Shown here in pieces: positions 1 through 8,819 of a DNA stretch of 64,000 bases. Under the pieces are notes generated by a model. It was not told the origin of the DNA. It did no database searches and saw nothing but the letters and a program-made list of their open reading frames with translations. Source of the stretch: Epithemia pelagica (lineage: Eukaryota; Bacillariophyta; Bacillariophyceae; Surirellales; Surirellaceae); contig OX337236.1 in assembly GCA_946965045.2 (NCBI GenBank), positions 186,001 to 250,000 of the forward strand, given 5' to 3'. Each line of letters opens with the position of its first letter. Positions within the stretch are counted from its first letter, which is position 1. The translations under genes and the position numbers were made by a program.

Positions 1-596
1 GTGTTGGTCAAGCAAAAGGATTGGACAAAGTCCGAGTCGTTGTCGTCGTGAAAATCGGCCGCCGGTGCCATGTGACCCCGATCGTATTCCGTCCCTTGAT
101 AATGCGCATTGCGACTTTGAAAGAGGGGCGACAAGGACGGTTCGGCAAAAAAGCGCGGTCGTTGTCGTTGTCGTTTGGTGTTGCCCCCATCTTGTTCTTT
201 GCTGGGTGCCACCAACCGTTCCAGTACATAGACTGGGTTGCGCGTTCGAGTATCGTAGGCCACTTGAAAGTTGGGACTGTAGGAAAAGATGCGAATGGGA
301 GATGTGGGTGCGGCCCACGACAATCCAGATGGAGTAGGGTTCAATCTGGTTGTAACCTTCTTGTCGTCGTCGTCGTCCTTGTTCGTTTCAGGGTGGGCTG
401 GCCTTGTCTTCTTGTTTGTGTCAACCTCCTTTTTGTTATTCCAAAAGAGTTGGACGCGTTGTGAAGACGACAGAGATCCATTAGCTGCGACGACCATGCC
501 AACCGGCAACAACACCCCTACTGCAAAGGACGACGTCCATTCCCAGTGGCGGCGAGAAGAGCGAGCCCAACGGAACCATCCCCCTGGATGACTCAT
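1..596 (-). CDS. DNA/RNA non-specific endonuclease, EndoG/NUC1 type (5' part, runs off left edge)
   Basis: The frame opens at ATG 596-594 and stays open to base 1, giving 198 residues; the C-terminus lies outside the window. The family cuts DNA and RNA with a His-Mg mechanism, usually in mitochondria. The catalytic signature DRGHMAPAADF is visible, with D172-H175, preceded by a long low-complexity linker (poly-Asp about residue 80) and by the conserved approach NFQVAYDTRTRNPVYVLERL. The N-terminus (residues 1-45) is Trp/Arg-rich and then hydrophobic (FAVGVLLPVGMVVA), consistent with a mitochondrial presequence or anchor. The DRGH match makes the family call strong; the organelle is inference. 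Confidence 0.85.
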   Translation of the reverse strand, partial: MSHPGGWFRWARSSRRHWEWTSSFAVGVLLPVGMVVAANGSLSSSQRVQLFWNNKKEVDTNKKTRPAHPETNKDDDDDKKVTTRLNPTPSGLSWAAPTSPIRIFSYSPNFQVAYDTRTRNPVYVLERLVAPSKEQDGGNTKRQRQRPRFFAEPSLSPLFQSRNAHYQGTEYDRGHMAPAADFHDDNDSDFVQSFCLTN

Positions 597-1199
597 TCTG
601 TGCTGTTGTTAGTATGATCGTCCATGCCTGCCACAATCGTTTGTTGCAGATGCACGCAACAAACCCAACAAGAGAACACAGCGTACCTTGGTGACTCTAT
701 GTAGTATGATCGAGAATCGAGAAAACAACACCACACAATATCACTGATTCTGCCCTTCACTCTTTGGCCACGCGCGCTGGTTACACGTGGAAACTGCGCG
801 AAAGAGCCGCGAAAATCTGGAGTTGGCAGATTCGAGCAGATCTGCCGCAGATTAACACGGGCTATCGCGTGAAGACGACGTCGCAAAAATGTCGTCGCGA
901 AAATGTCGTCGCGAAATCCGGTTGGCAGATTTGAGCAGATCTGCCACGGGCTATCCTGTGAAGACGACGTCGCGAAAATGTCGCGAAAATGTCGTCGCGA
1001 AAATCTGGAGTTGGCAGATCGCAGATAAATACGTCCGTCTCAAGCGCAGAAAAGTTTCGTGACACCCATCAAGATCCAACGATGATAGGAGAGCAGATCT
1101 TTTGCTCTTCTCTCTCTCGTCGTATGATATATAGAGTGTTTACACAACACAAACCAACTTGCAGCAAGCTCTATGCACGGCTGACCACTACACTACGAA
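597..1199. other. Intergenic region between EndoG-like and HDAC genes
   Basis: No gene was recognised. It separates the divergent EndoG-like (-) and HDAC (+) genes, so both promoters should lie here. Most of it is an imperfect tandem repeat (808-1026, separate entry). An unplaced 5' exon of the HDAC gene could also be in this stretch. Confidence 0.5.
808..1026. repeat. Imperfect tandem repeat, about 90-100 bp unit, 2.3 copies
   Basis: The phrase TTGGCAGAT recurs at about 823, 922 and 1011. Each time it is followed by or embedded in AGATCTGCC, a CACGGGCTATC block, a GAAGACGACGTCGC block and runs of TCGTCGCGAAAATG. The last copy is cut off after TTGGCAGATCGCAG. Nested TCGTCGCGAAAATG units add a shorter periodicity. 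Confidence 0.8.
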
Positions 1200-1830
1200 T
1201 TGTTTTCTCATTCGATTCGTCGCTCGCAATCGTCGGTATCCTTTTCCATATGGTTCTTTTTATTGCTACGGTGGTTCGATCCAACTCTGTACAGCCGTTC
1301 TTTGGGTGCAGTTGCTCAAGCCTTGTCCCTGTCCACCACGAGCAGCAGCAGCAGAAGTACAAGGGTCTATTTTGACTCTTCTAATGCACTTCATCGTGAT
1401 TTACGCTATCATCCCGAACAACCCGAACGCATTACAGCAACGATACGAACTCTCTGTCACGACACGGTGCTCCATGACAAGGCACCATTCTTGGAACTCA
1501 TTGATGTCGCTGACGAACCACAGGATTTGCTGATTCAGGATGGCACGTCGTCGTCGTCTGTGTCGATTCAAGGTCAACCCTTTACTCGCGAAGAACTGGA
1601 CCATGCCAAACACGTGCTTGGTCAAACGCATTCGACCGACTTTGTTGCACGACTGGAACTCCAGTGTCAAGAGGCTCTACAACGTCGTCGAGAACAGGGC
1701 AAAGAAGACCTCTTGGGTCACATGGGCTACATCGATGGAGGCGATACCTATTGGACCACGTATAGTTTTGCCGTCTGTTTGCGTGCCACGGCCACGTGGA
1801 TTCGAGCCCTCGATCAACTCCTTCTCGATC

Positions 1831-1892
<62 letters not shown>

Positions 1893-2838
1893 CCACCACC
1901 ACGTGATTCACCACCACAACAACGGATTCCCACAGCCATGGCCTTGACACGTCCTCCGGGTCATCATGCCATGCAACAAGATTCCAATGGCTTTTGTCTC
2001 GTCAATTTTGCCGCCGCCACGGCTATCCATGCCTTGTCCGTTTTGAATGATGCTCATGCCCAACCAACAGACACTGACAGCCAGGAAACGATTCGAATCT
2101 CGATACTGGATTGGGATGTCCATTATGGTCAAGGTAAGATGCGATGCACGCTGTGGACATAGCCACAGTCAAGGAGAGTTGGGTTTGTACGACCACGGTG
2201 CTGATTTGTCCTTGTCATTCTCTTTGGTGTGTACCACTCTCTCGAGCCCTAACAACATGTTTTCGTGTATCTTGTTCCATTTCGTTTCCTTCTCTGTCTT
2301 GTAAGGTGTCGCCGATATTGTGCAGCATTTGCCACAGGTCCGCTACGTGTCTATTCATCAAACACCTGCTTTTCCCTACCTGGGAGAATCCAATCGTCGT
2401 TTGGGCACTCTCTATCAAAACATTCAAACCATTCCCATTCGTCCCGAATCCTCTTGGACCTGTGGCTATCAACAAGCGTGGGATCAAGCCTTGGAGTTTG
2501 TCGCCAACAACAACAACCACAACAGTGACGACGACGACACCCCGAATGGACCGTGGATTCCCCACGTGGTTGTGGTGTGTGCCGGATACGATGCCTTGGA
2601 CAGTGATGAATTGGCCAGTGTGTCCTTGCAGGCACGTGATTATCAACGAATGACACGTCAATTGTTGCAACACGTGGACCAAGTGACGCAGGAGGCTTCT
2701 TCTTCTTCTTCTGGATCACGACCGGCGCCCGTGGTATTGTTTGGATTGGAAGGAGGCTATCAGCTTTCGGAATCGGCCGGAGGCGGTAATTTGCCCCAAG
2801 CGGTGGTGGAAACCTTGAAAGGAATGCAGTCCAATTAG
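1200..2838 (+). CDS. Histone deacetylase superfamily protein (class II-like), 2 recognised exons
   Basis: Zn-dependent deacylase of the arginase/HDAC fold. Exon 1 is open from 1200 to 2133, intron 2134-2305 (GTAAGA...TAAG), exon 2 is 2306-2838, joining DWDVHYGQG to VADIVQHLP in frame. Signatures in order: YHPEQPERI, TRPPGHHAM, NGFCLVNFAA, DWDVH (Zn ligands Asp and His), CAGYDALDSD (third Zn ligand Asp) and GLEGGYQLSE. A run of 21 Gln (1830-1892) is inserted before the PPGHH motif. The open frame has no ATG before the domain; its first residues look like a signal sequence (FSIWFFLLL...LGAVAQALS). The true start is probably on an upstream exon I could not place, so 1200 is only the limit of the open frame. 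Confidence 0.85.
1830..1892 (+). repeat. (CAA)21 microsatellite encoding polyglutamine in the HDAC
   Basis: A pure CAA run translated as 21 Gln inside exon 1 of the deacetylase, between the N-terminal half and the active-site PPGHH motif. Pure CAA without CAG interruptions is slippage-prone, so length variation between alleles is likely. Confidence 0.95.
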
Positions 2839-2941
2839 AGAAACCAAAAATTTTCATGTGTCATCAATGGGTGTGCTGAATGAGAAACACAAGTCCTGTC
2901 CTTCGTTCCGTTTGGCAACAATAACGACTTTGGACAGCAAA

Positions 2942-2948
2942 ATGGACC

Positions 2949-3001
<53 letters not shown>

Positions 3002-3064
3002 GACGAGTACTACGGATGGGACGTCAGCCAATGGGAGAATCCTGCTTTTGATGTAGATAAATGA
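2942..3064 (+). CDS. Small polyQ ORF (40 aa), doubtful gene
   Basis: ATG 2942, then CAA18 (2948-3001), then DEYYGWDVSQWENPAF and a stop at 3062-3064. The tail after the Gln tract is compositionally normal (Trp, Tyr, Asp), which is why it is listed. It lies about 100 bp downstream of the HDAC stop on the same strand and could be HDAC 3' UTR, a terminal alternative exon or a short gene. No family recognised. Confidence 0.25.
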
Positions 3065-3811
3065 CACCCATAGTCTCTCTCCTACAGCTATTTCCAGCAG
3101 CATGTGAGCAATCGCTGTAATTCCATGGTTCTCAACAAAGGAGGATGCGTAACCATGCGCGCAATTTTGTAATATACAGAGATCCTATTCATATAAAATA
3201 GAGTACATACTGTTGAGAACGTCTACAATTACAGTTCCGACTCTTTCTGGATCGATTCGACCAATCGCTAAAGGCCTCGTGGATCGTCAATATAGGAACC
3301 CAGTGCCCGGCATCGGGTAGCGTCTGAAAGGAAAATCGCAAAGGATCCTCTAGTCGCAGTGTCGTTTCCATGCCCCCAAAGCACTACTACGAAGTTTCCT
3401 ATGCCGTCCCCGTGTATGGTTCCGCGAAATGACGGAACCGACCATCTCTGTCTTGTCTCCAACGACTCTTATAGACCCATCTTAAAGGAGGATTTTTAGA
3501 CTCTTTGTGAAACCTAGAATCACTCAATACAAATGCTGTACGTTACTCATGAGGATTTGGGTCTCCGATGTGGTGCGATTCCGATTTTGGTCGGACGATG
3601 GTTGAAACAGGTGACGCTGCACGAACGATGCTGAGATTGAACGGATGCCGTGAATGTCGCGATCGCACACGCGCGTTGGACAATGTTGCCAAACGTTTGC
3701 ATTCCATATCGCTATATGGTGGACCAACCATTGAATGCCTGTGCCCGTCCGTCCATGTCTCCAGCACAGCGTGCACATTCGGAGACACACATACACATGG
3801 TAGTGCGTTTC
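3065..3811. other. Intergenic region, no gene seen
   Basis: Lies between the HDAC unit (+) and the 3' end of the CS-domain gene (-). Open frames here overlap and lack recognisable protein character. No repeat found. Confidence 0.5.
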
Positions 3812-4882
3812 TCATTTCGCGGCATACGGGTGCGGCCACGCAGCCGTATTCGGAACCGTGGAGGAATTTTCCCACGGCTTCCACCACCAGCTCTTTTTCG
3901 GGAGAGTCTTGTGAATTTGAACGACGAGACGTCTCCTGGTGGTTTTGCAAGTAACCTTGGAGACGGGTCCATACAAGCGAGGCAGTTCCAATCGATATTC
4001 GACCGCGTCGACCGTCGATCGGGTCACGACACACAAGCCGGGGGACGACAACGTGTCCCTTTGGTTATTGGGAATCAAGGTGGCCTCGACCGACTCAATC
4101 GTGGCGTCTTTCCAGGCCCTGGTGGTCGAGCTGCTGGACGACGACGACGAACCCGTCGGAAGCGTATCAATACGAAGATTTGCAATCCCAGAGGAATCAC
4201 CCGGATCGTCCCATTGGTATCGGCCAATGGTCCGAATTTCATAAACTTGGTGCTGCTGCTGTTGCTGAGTAATGGTGGTAGTCTCGGCCGATTCCTCCTG
4301 TTGTGCTGTAAGTGGTTCTTGTTGTTGTTGTGGTTGTGGTTCTGTACTGTTTGGTGGTACAACGACGGCTTGCCCTCCGCGACTCAACAATCGTGGTCCA
4401 TTCATGGTGAAATCTTCGAGACTCAAGCCATCGGTATAGCCACCCTTGGCTTTGGACTGGTTGTGCGCATAGAAATAACTGGACGAAAAGGGCTTGTCGT
4501 CGCTGCTGCTGCTGCTCTTGTGGTTGTTGTGGTGGTTGGAGGTTGTGGTGGATGCCACAATGCCCCGTCGGCGTCGTTCGGCCCACACATTTGTGTTGTT
4601 CGTGTCGGTATTCTCCTCCTTGGGGTTCTGTTGCGGCGACGACAAGGGATGTGCGCCTCGTTGTTCTCGCGTCTTAAGTCGTTCCTCCTTGGCCTGTCGC
4701 TCATGTTGGTCCATGGCCTGGAGCTTTTGGTGCGAGGCATAGACAGCCGAACCGGCCACGAGACACAACAAGGTGGGGACAATCCACCAGAGATTCGTCG
4801 TCGTCGTCGTCGTCACATCATTGTCACTGTTCATGTCGTCGTCCAAGAAGAAGAACCACCAGGACGACCACGACCAGGGCAT
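3812..4882 (-). CDS. Membrane-anchored CS/p23-like domain protein (356 aa)
   Basis: Single exon from ATG 4882-4880 to TGA 3814-3812. An N-terminal Trp-rich segment is followed by one membrane helix (about residues 30-48, LWWIVPTLLCLVAGSAVYA), a charged, probably coiled stretch, and a long linker rich in Ser, Gln and Asn. The C-terminal 140 residues resemble the CS/HSP20-like beta-sandwich: YQWDDPGDSSG, VEYRLELPRLYG, then TTRRRLVVQIHK. CS domains act as Hsp90 co-chaperone or scaffold modules. The domain call rests on this pattern only and is moderate; the single-anchor topology is clearer. Neighbour MYND gene is divergent with 684 bp between. Confidence 0.5.
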   Translation of the reverse strand: MPWSWSSWWFFFLDDDMNSDNDVTTTTTTNLWWIVPTLLCLVAGSAVYASHQKLQAMDQHERQAKEERLKTREQRGAHPLSSPQQNPKEENTDTNNTNVWAERRRRGIVASTTTSNHHNNHKSSSSSDDKPFSSSYFYAHNQSKAKGGYTDGLSLEDFTMNGPRLLSRGGQAVVVPPNSTEPQPQQQQEPLTAQQEESAETTTITQQQQQHQVYEIRTIGRYQWDDPGDSSGIANLRIDTLPTGSSSSSSSSTTRAWKDATIESVEATLIPNNQRDTLSSPGLCVVTRSTVDAVEYRLELPRLYGPVSKVTCKTTRRRLVVQIHKTLPKKSWWWKPWENSSTVPNTAAWPHPYAAK

Positions 4883-5566
4883 TTCGTTGTTGTTGTGTGT
4901 GGCTGTTGTTGTGTTCCTTGGACAACTCTTGTTGATGTATTATATATAGATATAGTGTATTACCCATTGGGGAGATGTGCTCTCTCGCTCTGGATTGGAT
5001 GCGCTGACTCATCAGTGTCAGTCCGTCTGTCAGTGTCAGAAGTCGGTTAGGTAAGGTTAAGGCTAAGTGTTGCAGTGTCAGTGTCAGGGTCGCGCGGCGT
5101 GGAGGGTATTGTAGAATGACGAAGAGGGCAATGGTCGAGGTGGGCGGATGCTCGACAAGACAATTGCCCGTCAAGTAGTTCCCCCCAGCCACAAGCCGGG
5201 CGCGCCTGACAAGATGGGACGGCCAGTCATTGGGAAAAGTGGCAGAAGTGCGACTTGAAACAGAACCCACGGGACCAGAAAATGAAGGTACACTCCAAGC
5301 GATAGTAACAGACAGTAACAGCTTTTTTGTAGTTGGAAGAGCCCCACAGTCCACAGTACATGGAAATGGGCATGACAGATGACAGAAATGATGAGATCGA
5401 TGATAGGAAAAACTCGAGGGTCTTGTGAACAATTATCACATTTTTCACATCCACAACACATACCTGCGAGAGAGAGAGATTTGTTACTTTCAGCAGATAT
5501 CGCCACAATACCACGACGGGAAGCGGCAGCACACAGTTTTGTGTGTCAAACAAATTGCCAGGAGAC
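4883..5566. promoter_or_regulatory. Divergent promoter region with CAGTGTCAG cluster
   Basis: 684 bp between two divergently transcribed genes. CAGTGTCAG occurs at 5013-5021, 5031-5039 and 5073-5081, with a further overlapping AGTGTCAG at 5080-5087, all on the CS-domain gene side. This could be a binding-site cluster or simple repetition in a 5' UTR. Confidence 0.35.
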
Positions 5567-7453
5567 ATGAAGCACCGACCGCAGCAACAACAGCAACCAC
5601 CACCAGAACAAGATGGCAGTTGCCGCATGCACTTGCCCGATGGCAGTTGCGTCGAGCTCTGTACACAAGAGGGAGCCAATGCCTTTTTGCAATATGGTGG
5701 CCGGAATCCTACGACTCCCATGGAATTCTTGTCGGACAGTGCCGAGCGCATTTCACAGATTCGTCGTCGTAAGGATCGATTGTCGGGCCAGGACCAGGAA
5801 GAACTTCTCATGTATTACTCTTACGCGTTGGCACTCTTTCGGTACGCCTCCGAAGACGTCTTTCGCGAATACGTACCCGAAACGGAACTCGAGGCCTGGT
5901 TGGATTGTATCCGGCAGGAACTCTCCCGATTGGTGAACCACCGCCAATGGATCGAGACGGGCGATTTGCAGCCACATGATGCCCATGTGCTCCACTCGTG
6001 TATTCACCTGTTTTATCATGCCGTTCCTACGGCCCTGGCCATGGAAAGTGACTTGTTTCAACGCCTGGCCGACATGATTCGGGCCCGCAAGCCCCATACG
6101 GGCCGGGCACTTCCCTCCCAAGACGTGTCGGAAACCATCACCCTCCTCGTGTCCAATGCCTACATTTCCTGTCGCATGGGTTTTGACAATCCCTGGACGA
6201 CGGAAAAAACCTTGAAAAAGTTGGAGGCCACGGGAATTTTGGCCCAACACTTAAGGTGTGCCACCATTCCCCAACAACCAGCCACAACAACAACTCCAGC
6301 GGAGGAACGATTGGTCGCACCAGGCCTCTTTCGCATGTTGGATGACCTGCAAGCGTGTGCGCCCCTTCTTGGCAAAAAATTCAAACCCGGCCAACCCTGT
6401 GGCGACGTGGTACAGGCCATTCTCTAAGGAACCGACGGCAGTCCCATCCCACGACCCTCCATTCTCGCCAAACTCCGCACCATTGTGCAAGTCGTCGATT
6501 CCATCAACCGACAGGAGGAGCACAATCCGACCACCATTGGCAAAATGTGCCGCTACTGTGGAAACTCGGAGCATTCGCAAGCCTTTCAAAATTCTCTCCT
6601 CTTGTGTGGAAAGTGCAAACAAGCCTACTATTGTTCCAAGGATTGTCAAAAGGCGGATTGGAAACAGCACAAAAAAGTGTGCGTCCCGGCCAAAAAGTCG
6701 GAAACGAAAAGGGTGGAACAGATTCAAAACATGCTCATGACCTTTTCCAATCAGCAATATGTGCACATCATGGTCAAAATGGTCCACGCGTGCAAGCAAT
6801 ACAAACTCGACAAACAAGACATGTTGGTAGAAGTCAACTTTACCACGGACCAGCGGGGCAAGATTCCGGCCCTGCAGGATCCACCCGAGTTTCACATTGC
6901 ACCCGTCAAGGATTATATAGAGGGATCACGGCCCGCCGAACCCGACTGGTTCTACAAGAACCAAGGCGACACGGCCGTGTACGAATCCAACATTCAAGGA
7001 TATATTCAAGCCATTCAGAGTCAGTTGGACCGCATGTTGCCAAGCCATTTTTTGTGCCTCGTGCGACATGCCAGTGGGACCTCGTGCTACAAGGTGCAAC
7101 TGTAAGGGTTGTTGTCGTTCATTGTGTGTCTGTTTATTGACAGGCCGTGCGTTTCTTTGCAAAAACCACAGGTAAATGTGTTTCTGACCTGTGCCCATTC
7201 GTTTGTGCGTTTGTCGATTTTTTTCATTCAGCATGGAACCGGAACGAAGAACCAAATGTATAGCCACGAAGCCGTCCTTGCCTTTCAGGCCTACATGAAG
7301 AATCCGAAAGATGATGGTCCACTCTCTGGCATTTTTGGCCCAAACTTTATGAGAATCATCAAGGGACAGCTTGCAAGATACTATAGCATTGGATTGTCCG
7401 AAGAAGAACTGATGCAAAATGTCTTGAAACACATGTTTGGTGCCGACTTTTGA
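5567..7453 (+). CDS. MYND zinc-finger protein, 3 exons, with an in-frame TAA at 6425-6427
   Basis: ATG 5567. Exons 5567-7101, 7144-7171 (28 nt) and 7232-7453; introns 7102-7143 (42 nt, GTAAGG...GACAG) and 7172-7231 (60 nt, GTAAAT...TTCAG). The MYND finger is complete: CRYCGN, LLCGKCKQAYYC, SKDCQKADWKQHKKVC, about residues 328-366. The flanking regions are helical and not recognised. Homology-like coding character continues on both sides of TAA 6425-6427 in the same frame, so the gene is either interrupted or spliced: an 87-nt GT-AG interval 6355-6441 would remove the stop in frame, but its donor GTGTGC is unlike every other donor here. Read through, the product is about 594 residues. MYND fingers bind proline-rich partner peptides. 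Confidence 0.7.
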
Positions 7454-7929
7454 ACGGGTCAAGCCACTGAACGCGTTTGTGACTCACAAACATGTATATA
7501 TCGTGAGCTACTCTGTGCGCGGAATGACAAAAGGGGGTTCCATTCATTTGGCTTTTTTGTACAGAGAGAAAAACTCTTTTCTTTATTCCAGTATTCCAAT
7601 ATGTCCTATTGTAAGAGTTGGGTTGCCGACCTATTACGCATCAAATCGGGTAGGTTGTGAGTGCTATTCTGGACACACTCGATTGCAAAATTCAGACCAA
7701 CGGTTCCGAGCTTGAGCCGTCCTTCTATTACTATATTCTAACCCGAAAGATCTCTGGTTCTCGCATCCGACATGGATGCTGCATACTATTAAAGTAGAAG
7801 CCATCCATTCCGTTACTTTTATTCTCGCCATTTGTCCGACTCTGAAGGACAATGGAACAACCTTGGTTTTTGTTGCAGTGATGCAATGACATGTCGTCCT
7901 GTGACGACTCCACAGATATAAAGTCAGTG
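7454..7929. other. Intergenic region between convergent genes
   Basis: 476 bp between the MYND gene (+) and the RibD-like gene (-), so it holds two 3' UTRs. The antisense frame of the reductase continues past its stop with a short stretch resembling the family C-terminus (GVVTGRH, about 7890), interrupted by two stops. Nothing else seen. Confidence 0.4.
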
Positions 7930-8475
7930 TCATTGAAATTTCAGTGGTTGCTTCAGTGCACCAAACAAGGGAATTCCTCCTCCCAGGACAATGGGAATTG
8001 TGGAGAGAATGAGCTCATCAATCAAATCGTATTGCAAAAAACTTTGAATGAGCCGCCCTCCGTCAATGTACAATCGATTGTAGCCCTTTTCATGGAGTTG
8101 GGTCAACATGGCAGGCACGTCGCCAGAAATCAATTGTGCCTTGTCTTGAAAGGGTGTGGGAATCTCAGTCAGAGTTGTGCTTGCTACAAAAACAGGTTTG
8201 TGGTAGGGCCATTGTTCCAGACCAAACTGACAGACTGTGTCGAAGGTGGTTCGTCCCATGACGAGAGCATCCATGCGTGACATGAATTCGGTAAAGCCCA
8301 TGTCATCTTCATCATCAGTGTCACTATTCTTTGTCGCATCCTCCTCAGTCTCATTGACCTCTTGAGGATCGGTGATTGAGGACGATGTGAGAAAATCAAT
8401 CGAGTGATTCCGATCGGCAATGCAACCATCCAAACTGGTGGCGATAAACACACTGTTCGTTCGTTCCGCCGTCAT
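7930..8475 (-). CDS. RibD C-terminal / dihydrofolate-reductase-like oxidoreductase (181 aa)
   Basis: ATG 8475-8473 is chosen because the family characteristically starts at its first beta strand, here TNSVFIATSLDGCIAD. Further signatures: FMSRMDALVMGRTTFDTV (NADPH-binding region), KPVFVAST, YNRLYIDGGRLIQSFL and the final STIPIVLGGGIPLFG. The length fits the stand-alone YwjB/YyaP-like group of NAD(P)H reductases, whose physiological substrate is usually unknown. An acidic insert (EEDATKNSDTDDEDD) sits in a surface loop near residue 45. The usual last beta strand after LFG is short, ending LKFQ. Ferredoxin-like partners or deaminase domains are absent, so a riboflavin role is not implied. Confidence 0.8.
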   Translation of the reverse strand: MTAERTNSVFIATSLDGCIADRNHSIDFLTSSSITDPQEVNETEEDATKNSDTDDEDDMGFTEFMSRMDALVMGRTTFDTVCQFGLEQWPYHKPVFVASTTLTEIPTPFQDKAQLISGDVPAMLTQLHEKGYNRLYIDGGRLIQSFLQYDLIDELILSTIPIVLGGGIPLFGALKQPLKFQ

Positions 8476-8819
8476 GATAGTCGATAAGGGACGTCGTGCA
8501 GTGGATCCATTCGGAATCAAAACGGAAAAGCAAGGAGAGTCGTCACGTATCCCAGTACAGTTTCGCAAACGGATGGAACCCGACAAAGGAGACGAGAGCA
8601 ATAAGCAACGGCAAATGTACCATTCTCTGCTTCTAGAAGAGGAAGATCAAAGATTTCCAACGACGACCTTTCAGCGACTCCACACTTTGGATTTGCTATC
8701 TTTGCTATGTGCATCTGCGAACGGTCTAATCCCATACCTCTCCCTCAAGCCCATCAGTACTTTATAGTTGTTGAGCGTAGGGCTTCTTTGGTCTATTCCA
8801 GTGTATCATCCTATATAGA
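8476..8819. other. Intergenic region, no gene seen
   Basis: 344 bp upstream of the reductase (-) and downstream of the beta-galactosidase (-). The reductase frame stays open a further 126 bp without ATG (to 8601). No repeat found. Confidence 0.4.

Noticed and set aside
1582-1950. Long poly-Val frame antisense to the HDAC polyGln
   Set aside because: It is the shadow of the CAA repeat on the other strand; the sense frame has HDAC motifs.
3650-5050. 466-codon plus-strand frame
   Set aside because: It runs antisense to the CS-domain gene, is rich in Val/Leu from trinucleotide runs and carries no motif.
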